Positions 18,587-28,474 are shown, counted from the first letter of the stretch. The stretch: 64,000 bases of DNA from Psychrobacter luti (GCF_014192115.1 NZ_JACHXL010000001.1:712788-776787), one strand, 5' to 3'. Program-made: numbers and translations. Notes: generated from the sequence alone by a model not told the origin.

Positions 18587-19816
18587 TTATTGAGTGAGGC
18601 ATTTCAAAACATCAAAAACACTATCCATTTCCTCTAAAATTTTATCTGCCATTGTGCCTTTATCTATCATTAGCCATGCCTCACTTGAACCTTTCCAATC
18701 CTGTGGATAAAAATAATAGTAAGCAGGCCATTGTGGAGAGGAGTTTACTTTTTTATCAGCTAGCACGGTATTTAAGATTGTTTTCATTTTTTCCGTATAT
18801 GGACAAGATTTTGCCTCTTCTGCGGAAATAAATTTAATGCCTAAAATGGGATGGTCGAAATTTGCATTATCGAACTCGAAGCAAACCCATCCCATATCGT
18901 AGCCAGGGATTATAAATCTAATCTGTTCGTACCTTCTACCTTCACCAAGATAAGTGACATCCAATTCATAATCAGTTTTTTTACATTTCGCTAATAAGTC
19001 TATTTTCAGCTTTGCTATCAGCTCTTTCTTCATTCGATCCACAGTGTTAGAAACCTTGATACTGGCATCGATGGTAGCTGCATTTTTTTTAATAATATCT
19101 AAAACTGCATTGTCTTCACTCATATCTTCAATCCCCATAAATTGCTTTTGAATAAACTTGATTAGCTGTGTAATAAACTCACTGACACTGTGGTTATGGC
19201 ATTCTACTTTACACGCTTTGAGCCAAACAATTAGATCGCTAAAACGAAGATGGCTATATTGCTTTTCCTTTTTCAACGCTTCTAATTCACTCATATCAAT
19301 ACTGTATTTGCTCGGACCTTCATTAGACTCATTAAGGTAAATAAGATGCCAAGCCTTGTGGCTTCTTTTTTTAAGCTCTTCAGCATAATCCCTTAACTGC
19401 TCAAACTGATCTACCGCATAAGGCTTGTTCTCAATGCAAACACCGTAACTGTTCTCACCCACCCGACATTGTAGATAAATATCCATACGGCGTAGGCTAT
19501 TACTTCTTGATGTAACTTGCTCAACAAAAACCTCTGTTTTATCAACATTATCAAGAAAAATCTGCCATTCTGGAGCTTTGTACATATCAGGTAGGCAATG
19601 CTCAATAAATAATCTTAAAAAGGTTTCTTGCTGAGCATGACTACCTTGTGGATCGAGTAGAGCCGCTAAAATACGGCTAAGTCCCAATTCATCGGTGGTG
19701 ATATAGTCAAAAGTATTAAAGTCAGGTGAAAGCTGCCGACTGTAGAGTGCTTGCGCAGTCTCTAAAGCATGGATTTTTTGGCTGACTGCATTTATTAAGG
19801 TCTGGACTTCACTCAC
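18587..19816 (-). CDS. PD-(D/E)XK nuclease superfamily protein (PDDEXK_4)
   Basis: This 409-residue protein starts with the family's DELGLSRILAALLDPQGSHAQ element. The nuclease core at about residues 115-140 reads RRMDIYLQCRVGENSYGVCIENKP, supplying the Asp and E-x-K. It is distantly related to the 345-residue protein in the same cluster. It is 32 bp upstream of the LRR/FtsZ-C gene and 51 bp downstream of a WYL regulator gene, so one operon of about 5 kb is likely. It is intact. Confidence 0.8.
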   Translation of the reverse strand: MSEVQTLINAVSQKIHALETAQALYSRQLSPDFNTFDYITTDELGLSRILAALLDPQGSHAQQETFLRLFIEHCLPDMYKAPEWQIFLDNVDKTEVFVEQVTSRSNSLRRMDIYLQCRVGENSYGVCIENKPYAVDQFEQLRDYAEELKKRSHKAWHLIYLNESNEGPSKYSIDMSELEALKKEKQYSHLRFSDLIVWLKACKVECHNHSVSEFITQLIKFIQKQFMGIEDMSEDNAVLDIIKKNAATIDASIKVSNTVDRMKKELIAKLKIDLLAKCKKTDYELDVTYLGEGRRYEQIRFIIPGYDMGWVCFEFDNANFDHPILGIKFISAEEAKSCPYTEKMKTILNTVLADKKVNSSPQWPAYYYFYPQDWKGSSEAWLMIDKGTMADKILEEMDSVFDVLKCLTQ

Positions 19817-19867
19817 AATTATATTTCCTTATAATTTATTAATAGTTGTTGAATACATCTTATTGCA

Positions 19868-20995
19868 CTAATCCTCATACAACTCTAACGCACTCTGTAA
19901 ACGCTCTAGAATAACCGTTTTTAACGCTATTGGCTCAACAACCACGGCCAGCTGCGACATACTCATCAGCCAATCCTGCAGACGCTTAGTATTGGCAACA
20001 GTAGCACTTACCTGATTCCAAGTATCATCTATCATAGTAATCTGCTGATCTTGTGATAATGGACGCTCATAAAGATGCTGACAGGCATATTTTTGCACTC
20101 TTAAAACTAGTTTGATCTGGTCATTATCAGTCGGTTCTAACTTACCCAATTTATTCAAATGCTCTAATGAAAAAGCATTTCTCCCTACCCAATCAGGTAT
20201 CACCTTATCTATTACTACTGCCTCAGCAATACGATTAACCGCAAAATTACGATGCGCTTCTAGCAGTAACTCATCATCGATATGATCATCAGTAGGATTA
20301 AAGCCTGTGAGGTAGATCATATTGCCAATAAAGATAAGTCCTTTGGGGTATATCACTCTTTCAGCAGAACTGCCATGCCATTTATTTTGATAACTAATTT
20401 TGAGTTGCAGTCTATTTAGCAGAGCTTGGTGAATACTGGCCATCACATCATTATTAAGCGTCGGTGCTTGTACGATACTAGGTAAGGTAATGAGATAATC
20501 TTGCCATTGTCCTAGCTTACTTTGATTGAAACCATCCTTATTGTGCCGGCCTAATTGGGTGAGCTTATCTGTGATATTTTGCTTAAAAGATATCGGCAAA
20601 TAGTTTGCGGTATATTTATCTAGCATCTCCCAAAAGAAGACCGTTTGCTCATTGATAACATCGATGCTGAAGCTCGGCTCAATATAAAAGCGTGCTGTCT
20701 TTCCACTAATATTTTGCCCCCACGCTGGTACTCGAACCAAGGCTTCACTATAAAAAATATCGCTAAAGATTTGGTTTAGTGCAATCAGATCGTTCTCTAG
20801 GTTTTTACGCTCATTAGCAAAACCTTTGAGGTCATTGCCATAAGCACTCATAAGCTCAGTTAATGAGATGGCTTTGGCTTTATCACGTGGCAAACGTTGA
20901 TAGAGTATAAATAGGCGTTCTGATTTATTATAGCTGGCGATAGGATGTGTGGGCATATTGGCTTCTCTATTAAGTGAACTCAGTAATGAGTTCAT
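19868..20995 (-). CDS. WYL-domain transcriptional regulator
   Basis: This 375-residue protein has an N-terminal helix-turn-helix region (about 20-75, SERLFILYQRLPRDKAKAIS) and a WYL-type ligand-sensing domain at about 185-260, including ISYQNKWHG and RVIYPKGLIFIGNMIYLTGF. A WCX-like extension follows to the C-terminus. WYL proteins often control defence islands in response to nucleic-acid ligands. It is first or second gene of the nuclease/LRR cluster. The start at 20956 (MPTHPIAS) is an alternative to the listed one. Confidence 0.75.
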   Translation of the reverse strand: MNSLLSSLNREANMPTHPIASYNKSERLFILYQRLPRDKAKAISLTELMSAYGNDLKGFANERKNLENDLIALNQIFSDIFYSEALVRVPAWGQNISGKTARFYIEPSFSIDVINEQTVFFWEMLDKYTANYLPISFKQNITDKLTQLGRHNKDGFNQSKLGQWQDYLITLPSIVQAPTLNNDVMASIHQALLNRLQLKISYQNKWHGSSAERVIYPKGLIFIGNMIYLTGFNPTDDHIDDELLLEAHRNFAVNRIAEAVVIDKVIPDWVGRNAFSLEHLNKLGKLEPTDNDQIKLVLRVQKYACQHLYERPLSQDQQITMIDDTWNQVSATVANTKRLQDWLMSMSQLAVVVEPIALKTVILERLQSALELYED

Positions 20996-21010
20996 TATTC
21001 AAATAAACAT

Positions 21011-21868
21011 TTAATCAAAACGAAGCAAAATCGCTGTGCCATTATCATAAGCATCACCCTCGGAATCATAAACTTGGTCCTTCAAAGTGATTAGCCAATC
21101 CTGTAAATCAGTCTCTTCACTGACAGCTTGCCATTCATGACTTGGCACTAAATCATGAATGCCATCCGTACAAACCAAGAGACAGTCGCCACTATGAATA
21201 TCCATCGTTCGAGAGATACTTTCTGGCGCTTCACTACTTAGGTAACTGCTATCACTAGTTAATGCAAAGCATTCAGTAATGCTATATAAGCTCCCCGCCA
21301 TCCCTTCTCGGTTATATTCTGTAAACTCTGCTTGGCGACCTTGCTCCTGTGCCTGCTGGTCAATGAGTTCATTTAACAAGTTATGATCACGAGTCAGGCA
21401 CTGCCATTGTGACTCTCCTTTAGGCAACCAGTAAACGCGGCTATCACCGACATGGGTTATCTTCGCCTTTATTGCCCCATCACTATTTAGCTCTCCAACA
21501 ATTATCGCCAGGGTTGCCGCTGCACCATGACGCTTGCTTGAGTGCTTAGCTTGATTAATCAACTGATGAATACTGTCTGAGCGGATACTCTTTTGCTCAC
21601 TCCACAGCTAACTAACTGATTTTACCACCGCCTTTGAGCAATGCTGTGAATAATTGGAGCTGGCAACACCGTCAGAGACTGCTAAACAAAAAGGAAGTGT
21701 AACTGGTGTCACTGCCATTACTCCTAAGTCTTCTTGATACCAGTTATCTAAAAAGAAAAAAGCGTCTTGCTGCAGGTTATTACTGGCATTACCTTGAAAG
21801 GTAATTGCACAGGTTTGTGCTGTAGGAAGCATATTTTGGGCTTTATGTTTATTTGAAGAGATATTCAT
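21011..21868 (-). pseudogene. PP2C-family Ser/Thr phosphatase interrupted by an in-frame TAG
   Basis: Two in-frame halves make one PP2C protein of about 285 residues. The first half has AITFQGNASNNLQQDAFFFLDN and LAVSDGVASSNYSQ (metal-binding Asp). The frame hits TAG at 21608-21610 after KSVS and is open again at once (LWSEQKSIRSDSIHQLINQ). The second half has ATLAIIVG, ITHVGDSRVYWL and DCLLVCTDGIHDLV, the standard PP2C motifs. Either a single nonsense mutation, a readthrough codon or a sequencing error splits it. It lies 15 bp upstream of the WYL gene and is probably the first gene of the cluster. Confidence 0.75.
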
Positions 21869-22343
21869 GATGTTGAGCCTATATATTTATCATACAGGCT
21901 AGTATAACGAACAACCTATAAAATTATTTTCTAGGTTAGATTTTATCTAAATGAAATACATACATTTAAAATTATTTTTCGCAGAAGCTAGGGTAATCTA
22001 ATTTAAATTGTTGTACTGATAAATAGTAATTAAGTTGATGTCTATATCTTGAATAATTATTCCACCTACTTGCCTCTTAAACCTAAATAAAATAACCCTT
22101 ATTTCCTTTATCAAATTCACTTTAAATTAAACTAATGTTTGTATATGAAACCAAGTTAATTGTTGCTAGAATATAACCTTTTTATTAAAGTGGATATTCG
22201 TCATGTATCACAATAGTTTCTTTGTTTAAGTAGCGGTTCAGCAGCGTTATTAAAATTAAAAAGCTATTTACTATTGAAATTTGACGTCAAATTAGCGCTA
22301 AATCTTCAGCAAACAATATAAGAGTATAAAAAGGACAATTAGG
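21869..22343. other. AT-rich intergenic region, no gene seen
   Basis: These 475 bp separate divergent transcription units (PP2C minus, WG-repeat lipoprotein plus). They must contain both promoters. I see no ORF, RNA or long repeat. Confidence 0.6.
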
Positions 22344-23396
22344 ATGTTAGGAAGAAAATTTATTGTTTTGTCAGTAATGGCAAGCCTTGCCCTTAGTGGT
22401 TGTAGTAAAAACGAGTCCGTTCCAGACACCGTAAATACTACCGATAATATGAGCGTCGAATCAAAAAAAATCGAGACAGAATTAAATAAAAAGCCGAATA
22501 CAGAAGTGGCACCAGAGTCAGATGAGTCACCAACTGTAAAGACTGATTCTAAATTGGTCCAATATACTGTGGCTAATGGTGAGTATTCAGAAGTATGTGG
22601 CTTTAAAAATAGTGAAGGAAAGATTATCTTAAAAGCAGAGTATGACTTCTGCGGTGATTTCCATGATGGCATGGCTTATCTACTCAAAAAGAATCTAAAG
22701 TCTGATTCTGACGGCGGCTATTACATTGGATACGTTAACAACTCAGGCGAGCTTGTGATCCCAGTAAATATCGAAGCAGATTATGGCTGGATGCTGGATG
22801 CAAGAGATTTCAGTGAAGGCGTGGTCGCTATTCTAAATAAAGACCAATGGGGATATATGGATAAAGAAGGAAACACAGTTATTCCTTTTAAATATGAAAG
22901 TGCCTCAGATTTTTCTAACGCTCTAGCAACAGTATCAAAAGACTACAAATACGGTGCGATTGATCATTCTGGTAAAACGGCTATTGATTTTAAATACAAC
23001 CATTTAGGTGAATTCAAAGATGGTTTAGCAAACTTCACACCGACAGACTCAGAAAAAAATGGCTTTATTAATTCCAAAGGCAAAGAAATAATTGCCCCCA
23101 TTTGGGATCAGGCAATGGACTTCTCTGAAGGGCTAGCTGCGGTCGCTAAAGGCGACTATGACGCTAAGTGGGGATTCGTTGATACCTCAGGCAAAGTCGT
23201 TATAGAACCACAATATGATCATGCTTTTCTTGAACCAGGTGGAGATTCATCCGATGTCATTGGTGGCTATTTTGAAAACGGTACTATGGTTGTGTACCAA
23301 GACGGTGAGGACGGTCAAATTGCGGCGATTACGATTGATAAAAATGGTAAAGAGCTTAAGCGAAAAAACTATGCAAATTATTCTGATTTGCTCTGA
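22344..23396 (+). CDS. WG-repeat lipoprotein
   Basis: This 350-residue exported lipoprotein has a signal peptide with lipobox LALSGC (Cys19 or 20). After a low-complexity linker (residues 25-65, Ser/Thr/Glu/Lys-rich) come about six WG-type repeats, for example WGYMDKEGNTVIPFKYE and WGFVDTSGKVVIEPQYD. WG repeats form beta-rich surfaces, and the function of most such proteins is unknown. It is a clear paralogue of the minus-strand protein at 41588 and of the next gene. It likely sits on the periplasmic face of a membrane. Confidence 0.85.
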   Translation: MLGRKFIVLSVMASLALSGCSKNESVPDTVNTTDNMSVESKKIETELNKKPNTEVAPESDESPTVKTDSKLVQYTVANGEYSEVCGFKNSEGKIILKAEYDFCGDFHDGMAYLLKKNLKSDSDGGYYIGYVNNSGELVIPVNIEADYGWMLDARDFSEGVVAILNKDQWGYMDKEGNTVIPFKYESASDFSNALATVSKDYKYGAIDHSGKTAIDFKYNHLGEFKDGLANFTPTDSEKNGFINSKGKEIIAPIWDQAMDFSEGLAAVAKGDYDAKWGFVDTSGKVVIEPQYDHAFLEPGGDSSDVIGGYFENGTMVVYQDGEDGQIAAITIDKNGKELKRKNYANYSDLL

Positions 23397-23646
23397 TAGA
23401 TCCATAGTCAGACATGAAAGCGGTCTACACCCATAACGTCATTTCTCAAAGTTAAAGTGACAAGATAGTAAAAATAAAAAAGGTTTTATATCTTACTTTA
23501 TACCTGTAAAGTCTCTTATTTTGAGGGATAAACCCGCAATTACCGTTCGTCGGATCAATATTTTAACGCTAAATTAAGCGATATAATTTCGAATACGAAT
23601 CGAGTTTAAAAAAAACATCTTCATTCAATAACAAGGAATACAACTT

Positions 23647-24603
23647 ATGACTTTATCCCCTAGCCGTTTGCTTTCTCTGGCTGCTGCACTTAGCCTTTGC
23701 TCTTTTACATTATCTGCCCAAGCTTATGTAGATAACTGCAAGCCACCAAAGACAAAATACGCTGAAGTATCTTGCACAGCAGATGATAAATACTTCGTTG
23801 GACACAACGCTGACTATAGCGTGCAAACCCTATTAGATAAGCAAGGAAAGGCACTACTAAGTTTAAAGGGTTATGAAAATGTAGACTACTATAGTGTTGA
23901 CAATGGTGTCTTTCCAGTGATGAAAAATGGCAAAGTCGGCTACATGAATACACAAGGAAAGCTCGTTGTGCCAACGGTCTATGACAACATGATAGACCCT
24001 GATGATAAATATGATGAAAGATGGGCTGAATCTCCTTCAAAAGGTCGTATCATAGTTTCAAAAGGCGGGAAATTAGGCATTATCGATACCTCTAACAAAG
24101 TCATTATGCCTTTTAGTAATAAATACAGTTCTATTGAATCCTTTAGCGAAGGCGCAGCACCTGTGATGTCAAAAGCTGGTAAATGGGGCTTTGTTGATAA
24201 GGATGGTAAAGAAATTATTGCTCCGCAGTATGATGGGACAAACGGTCACTTTGGCGGCGTCTACGGTTTCTCTGAAGGACTGGCCGGTATGGAAAAAGGT
24301 GGGAAATGGGGCTATATCACTAAGACAGGTAAAGTCGCTATACCTTTTGTTTATGATGAAATACGTCCATTTAAAGAAGGCGTCGCGGGCGTCTTAAAAG
24401 GTAATAAATGGGGCTTCATTGATGGCACGAATAAAACCATCATTCCTTTTAAATATGCTGATAGCAATGTTGAACGGTATAGCGTCAATTATATGGGTGC
24501 CAACTATTTCATATTTGAAGATGGTGTAGCAGAAGTTGCGACTATCAATGAGCAGACGGTTTGTATTAATAAGTCAGATAAAAAAGTAGCCTGCCCACAA
24601 TAA
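23647..24603 (+). CDS. secreted WG-repeat protein
   Basis: This 318-residue protein has a Sec signal peptide (hydrophobic residues 8-22, cleavage near SAQA-YVDN), no lipobox and about seven WG repeats such as WGFVDKDGKEIIAPQYD and WGYITKTGKVAIPFVYD. It has two Cys pairs, near the N-terminus (NCKPP, VSCTAD) and near the C-terminus (TVCINK, VACPQ), which probably form disulphides in the periplasm. It follows its lipoprotein paralogue by 250 bp. The role is unknown. Confidence 0.85.
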   Translation: MTLSPSRLLSLAAALSLCSFTLSAQAYVDNCKPPKTKYAEVSCTADDKYFVGHNADYSVQTLLDKQGKALLSLKGYENVDYYSVDNGVFPVMKNGKVGYMNTQGKLVVPTVYDNMIDPDDKYDERWAESPSKGRIIVSKGGKLGIIDTSNKVIMPFSNKYSSIESFSEGAAPVMSKAGKWGFVDKDGKEIIAPQYDGTNGHFGGVYGFSEGLAGMEKGGKWGYITKTGKVAIPFVYDEIRPFKEGVAGVLKGNKWGFIDGTNKTIIPFKYADSNVERYSVNYMGANYFIFEDGVAEVATINEQTVCINKSDKKVACPQ

Positions 24604-24664
24604 ATGCGTTTTGCTATTCATAAATAGTTATTAACTACTTTTATACTTTTCAAGGAATTATATA

Positions 24665-25435
24665 GTGCTATCTAATCGTCTGCTTTCAGCTTTTACTTTA
24701 ATGAGTTTTATTGCTTTATCTGGTTGTTCTGACCAAACCGCCGTAGAAGATACTAAGCAAGATACTACTGCCAAAGAAGCAGTTACCACAGAACCTGTCG
24801 TGACTGCCTCAACGGATGCAGCTGAAACCGAGAAATCAGCAGAAGAGGCAGAGGTTGTCGTTGAAGAAAACCCACCTAGATTTGCCAACATTACTGACTC
24901 ACTGGCACTTAAACCAAATGCAGAGTGGAGCTGGGATACATTAGCAAGCACACCTGATATACAAAAATGGGACCCTAAAACGCCCACTAAAAATGAGTAT
25001 ACGCCTGAAGATCCAAGCTACTATATATGGGGTGGTTTAGACGATCATGGTGGAGTCTCTGCTTATGGTACAAAAGATAAGCCCGTGTTAATTAAAATCA
25101 ACTCTGGTCAAGGCGTTATGGAAGATGAAACAGGTAGCGCTGTGTATAAGACTGAGGATCTCTTTAGAGCAAATGAGCTTACTCGAGTGAAATCAAACTG
25201 TGATACCGAGGAAGATGGTTTATTCTCACAACAATTTTACAAATGGCAAAAACCAGGATATCAGCCTCTTTATGTCTATGCCATCACAGACCAAGCCAAT
25301 GCGGGCACCTCAAGTGATGTTGGGATTGCCAAAAGCTTTGATGATTTTTTTAACCTTGACTATAGCAATGCCCTTATAAACTTAAGAGCTTTGGATGCTG
25401 AAGGCAATAGTGTGACTTGTACCTTTGAACTCTAA
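24665..25435 (+). CDS. lipoprotein of unknown function
   Basis: This 256-residue protein has a GTG start, a signal peptide with lipobox IALSGC near residue 20 and an acidic Thr/Glu/Ala-rich linker to about residue 65. A folded domain follows (WSWDTLASTPDIQKW, YYIWGGLDDHGGVSAYG) with cysteines at about 180 and 252 (SNCDTEEDG, VTCTFEL). I recognise no family. It probably forms a set of exported proteins with the two WG-repeat genes upstream; the spacing is 61 bp. Confidence 0.7.
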   Translation: MLSNRLLSAFTLMSFIALSGCSDQTAVEDTKQDTTAKEAVTTEPVVTASTDAAETEKSAEEAEVVVEENPPRFANITDSLALKPNAEWSWDTLASTPDIQKWDPKTPTKNEYTPEDPSYYIWGGLDDHGGVSAYGTKDKPVLIKINSGQGVMEDETGSAVYKTEDLFRANELTRVKSNCDTEEDGLFSQQFYKWQKPGYQPLYVYAITDQANAGTSSDVGIAKSFDDFFNLDYSNALINLRALDAEGNSVTCTFEL

Positions 25436-25732
25436 TTCTTATTCAATACATTTGAATCTTAATGAATTAAACCATGAAATCGAATCATGTATAATTGTGA
25501 TGAAAGTCGAAACTCATTCATTATATAAAAAATGCAACGTGAGCCGTCTCAATCTATTGGATTTTTCAGTTGGTAAAAAATCCTATTTTGGAAGACCTCT
25601 CAGTGCTATGTCTACTTAGACAATATCGTATATGAATAATGCGGTTATGCTTGTCCGATAAAGTACTTGTATATTTGAGCATTCTTTGGGGTGAACAGAT
25701 AAAAGAAAATAAATGAGTATTAACCGTCAAAA

Positions 25733-25763
25733 AATCCAGACAGCTAAGCTGTCTGGATTTTTT
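25733..25763. terminator. bidirectional terminator
   Basis: ATCCAGACAGCT pairs with AGCTGTCTGGAT around a single A, flanked by an A run and a T run. Confidence 0.85.
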
Positions 25764-25855
25764 GTGTGCAGTATATCTTCTCTTGAACATTATCAACATT
25801 TGATAAGCCACTTCACTTTTGACAAATGCTAAACAGCTTGTTATGATAAAAAAAC

Positions 25856-25990
25856 ATCGTGGGTTTACCGCTACTTCCAGCGCGATGAAAAATAAAGACT
25901 GGTAAAACGCACAACTCCTTTTCGCTCTGTAAGGTGACTGTGTCGTTTCAATTTGGCACAGACAGAGCAACAGGAGATTTCTTTATGACT
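25856..25990 (+). repeat. ~130-bp direct repeat, copy A (upstream of LRR gene)
   Basis: It shares with copy B (27268-27394) the blocks ATCGTGGGTTTA, GCGATGAAAAATAAAGAC, GTAAAACGCACAAC and GACAGAGCAA/GATAGAGCAA in the same order and spacing. It ends at an ATG. Confidence 0.75.
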
Positions 25991-26280
25991 ACTTCTAGTC
26001 GATTGATTCCAACTTTTATATTTCTTAATCATTTTTCTCATACTCAGCTACTGAGTCTTATGAGCGCTTTATGCTATCCCGCTTTTTTAAACAAGCTCTC
26101 CAAACAGCGTCATAAGCTTTTATCAGTCTCAGTTACTGATAGATCAAGCTATGTTAAAAATATGGCTTACCTTGGTTTTATTACTGTGCCCAACTACTCT
26201 GCAGTTTGACACATAACAATAAGACCAGCTAAAAATTCGAATGCACTCACCTCATTTAACGATTATTAAAAGGTAACCTT

Positions 26281-27147
26281 ATGACAGTATATAGCGATGA
26301 AACCAACAAAGATGACCACACTACTCGCAATCAAGATACGGGCGTTGAAGACTGGATGTTAGAGATATGGGACTGGATCGATAACCATAATATGCATTGT
26401 GGCCCTGATAGCATTGTCCCTCGTGATCCTGGGGCATTACGTCAGTTAGAGCGACTTGATTTAGGATATGGAAAATTGACGAGTTATAGCTATATTGATA
26501 ATAAGTCAGTATTACAAAGCGAAAGTGAGTCCACTAAGCCATTGCCAGGCGCTATCGGCAATTTAAAAAACCTAAAATATCTTAGACTAATAGGTTTTAA
26601 GGAGCTGCCGGAAGAGATTGCTCAATTAGATAGCTTAGAGACGCTGGTTTTTATGAAGTGCGCTTTCACTGAATTCCCAAAGGTACTGTGTAAATTAAAG
26701 AATCTTAAATCGCTTAATATCTTTTCAAAAAGCTTGGAGAGATTTCCTGATGAGCTCGGTAATTTATCTTCACTTACCAGTTTTGATATGAGAGGAACGC
26801 AGGTTCAGGAGTTACCTGACTCTATTGGCAATCTAAGCAAGCTCACAAGTATTCAACTGTGCGCTAATAGAGATTTGAAGGCCTTGCCTGAGAGTATCGG
26901 AAATTTAACAAACCTTGATAAACTAGACATACGTGCTTCTGATTTCACAACCCTGCCAAGCTCGATAGGCAATCTACATCAATTAAAAAGTCTTGGACTC
27001 TATCACAATGACCTACAAAGTTTGCCTGATAGTATTGCCAGCCTAAAAACATTGGAACAACTCGATGTTAGTGAGAATCGTCTCTCAGATGTATCAGAAA
27101 CTGTTAATCAATTTTTGGGTAGAGTGAGCGGTAAGGTGACTTGGTAA
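26281..27147 (+). CDS. leucine-rich-repeat protein
   Basis: This 288-residue protein opens with EDWMLEIWDWIDNHNM and VPRDPGALRQLERLDL, clearly homologous to the start of the LRR/FtsZ-C fusion at 17541. About eight bacterial LRRs of 23 residues follow (LPDSIGNLSKLTSIQL, LPESIGNLTNLDKLDI). There is no signal peptide and no C-terminal FtsZ-like domain. It is probably a cytoplasmic protein-binding module, and may be an effector-less paralogue of the 17541 protein. It is bracketed by two copies of a ~130-bp repeat. Confidence 0.8.
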   Translation: MTVYSDETNKDDHTTRNQDTGVEDWMLEIWDWIDNHNMHCGPDSIVPRDPGALRQLERLDLGYGKLTSYSYIDNKSVLQSESESTKPLPGAIGNLKNLKYLRLIGFKELPEEIAQLDSLETLVFMKCAFTEFPKVLCKLKNLKSLNIFSKSLERFPDELGNLSSLTSFDMRGTQVQELPDSIGNLSKLTSIQLCANRDLKALPESIGNLTNLDKLDIRASDFTTLPSSIGNLHQLKSLGLYHNDLQSLPDSIASLKTLEQLDVSENRLSDVSETVNQFLGRVSGKVTW

Positions 27148-27267
27148 AAAGTAGCGCACGCAACTATGGCGTGTCATCAATTAAGCCCAAAAATGTAAGA
27201 AACCAAATGAATAGCACTTAGGAAATAATAAGCTAAACTACCGTAATAAAAAATTTTACATAAAAAA

Positions 27268-27394
27268 ATCGTGGGTTTATGACCACTCTTCCCGCGATGA
27301 AAAATAAAGACCAGTAAAACGCACAACACTTTTTATTCTGTAATGTGTTGTGCGTTTTAACTTAGCAAAGATAGAGCAATAGTAGTTATTATGA
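27268..27394 (+). repeat. ~130-bp direct repeat, copy B (downstream of LRR gene)
   Basis: It matches copy A with roughly three quarters of bases identical by eye. Here the region after TCTGTAA forms TGTTGTGCGTTTTA, complementary to the AAAACGCACAACA just upstream, so this copy can fold into a hairpin. The 27148-27870 gap holds this repeat, an IS256 remnant and a tandem octamer, but no intact gene. Confidence 0.75.
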
Positions 27395-27577
27395 ATAGCA
27401 AAAAAAAATAACGCGACTTGTACTAAGAATTTTCAAATTAAAGACTGAATGTGGGAAATTTGGGATTGAGCACGTATACATGATATACCTGCTAAAGCCA
27501 TTTTTCATGTGCCTGAAGTCTTGAGATTTTCCCAAGCTCTGTGTACGGCTTATAATCCGCTAACCTGAGAATAAGCA

Positions 27578-27765
27578 ATGACTACTCAATCTGACATTAA
27601 AAAACTAGCCGAGCAAATTACCAGCAGCATGAACAGCTTTGACGATATCCAAGATTTTTAGGAATAGCTCATGCAATCCTTTATCGATACTACCCTTGAA
27701 GCCGAGGTAAAAGACCATCTTGGTTAACCCAAGCACGAGGAAGCAGACAAGCCTAATTTTCTAAA
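27578..27765 (+). pseudogene. IS256-family transposase N-terminal remnant
   Basis: The frame reads MTTQSDIKKLAEQITSSM then, through three stops (TAG, TAG, TAA), MQSFIDTTLEAEVKDHLG and PKHEEADKPNF. This is the N-terminus of IS256/Mutator-type transposases (LETALEAELDEHLGY pattern). No DDE domain remains. Confidence 0.7.
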
Positions 27766-27798
27766 TAACTAAATAACTAAATAACTAAATAACTAAAT
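27761..27798. repeat. octanucleotide tandem repeat (CTAAATAA)n
   Basis: There are four full units and a partial fifth, at the broken edge of the IS256 remnant. Confidence 0.85.
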
Positions 27799-27870
27799 TG
27801 ACATGCTATATCAGATAGGTAGCTTTTGACGTTTAATTAATATATATAATATTATATTGATTCTGAGAAA

Positions 27871-28263
27871 ATGCTTAGTCAGCATATATTTTATAGGATA
27901 GACTCTATGATGGCGCTAAAAGCAGTTATTTTTAATCCATTTGAGCATAATTTGGCTAAAGAACTGTTTTTACCTATTATAAAAAATGCTATCGGTTATG
28001 ATTGTATGATAGGTTATTTTAATAGCTCTTTTTTTCGAGCCATAGCCCAGTCACTTTTTTATTATTTGCAGTCAGATTTCAATTATCGGATGCATTTAAT
28101 TGTTAGTGCAAACTTATCAAAAGAAGATATTACAACCCTTATTAATTTGTATGAAGGCAATATACATTACGAGGATATGACTGGATTTATTTTGAATCAA
28201 GATAACCTAACCCAATCAACTTTTTATGCTCGCGCTTATCTTATTAAGTTAGATAAAGTTTGA
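27871..28263 (+). pseudogene. remnant of a phospholipase-D-like domain of the downstream helicase
   Basis: The ORF (130 aa; true start perhaps the ATG at 27907 or 27910) reads FNPFEHNLAKELFLPIIKNA, then DCMIGYFNSSFFRAIAQ and MHLIVSANLSKEDI. This is the N-terminal part of the PLD-type domain that often precedes DExH helicases in defence loci. No HKD motif is present. After the stop, the frame upstream of the helicase still reads like PLD/helicase sequence (LEYLSVDSTLGSKQSLQICQ, stop, LRQDFNLLWENSY). I infer an internal deletion plus nonsense mutations. A natural small separate protein is the alternative. Confidence 0.5.
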
Positions 28264-28267
28264 ACTA

Positions 28268-28298
28268 GAAACAGCCCTACCAAAACTAGGGCTGTTTC
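28268..28298. terminator. perfect 12-bp hairpin between PLD remnant and helicase
   Basis: GAAACAGCCCTA pairs with TAGGGCTGTTTC around a 7-nt loop. Only three T's follow, so the terminator function is uncertain. Confidence 0.5.
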
Positions 28299-28474
28299 AT
28301 GTTAAATGCTGGTTAATTCCGTAAATTGACGGTAGTGAAATCATAGTTCAAGGGTGAAGTAATCATACTGACAGTAGCTTAGTAAGAAAACTTGAATATT
28401 TGAGTGTTGATTCCACTTTAGGGAGTAAACAGTCATTACAGATCTGTCAATAATTACGCCAAGACTTTAATCTA

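Noticed and set aside
25985..26209. A 74-codon frame beginning with MTTSSRLIPTF and having AGGAG upstream
   Set aside because: The ATG lies at the end of the ~130-bp repeat, and the equivalent frame after copy B stops after six codons. The composition is not convincing, and no family is recognised.
28268..28298. A miniature inverted-repeat transposon inserted in the PLD gene
   Set aside because: It is a single 12-bp hairpin with no target-site duplication and no second copy seen in the window. A simple hairpin is enough to explain it.
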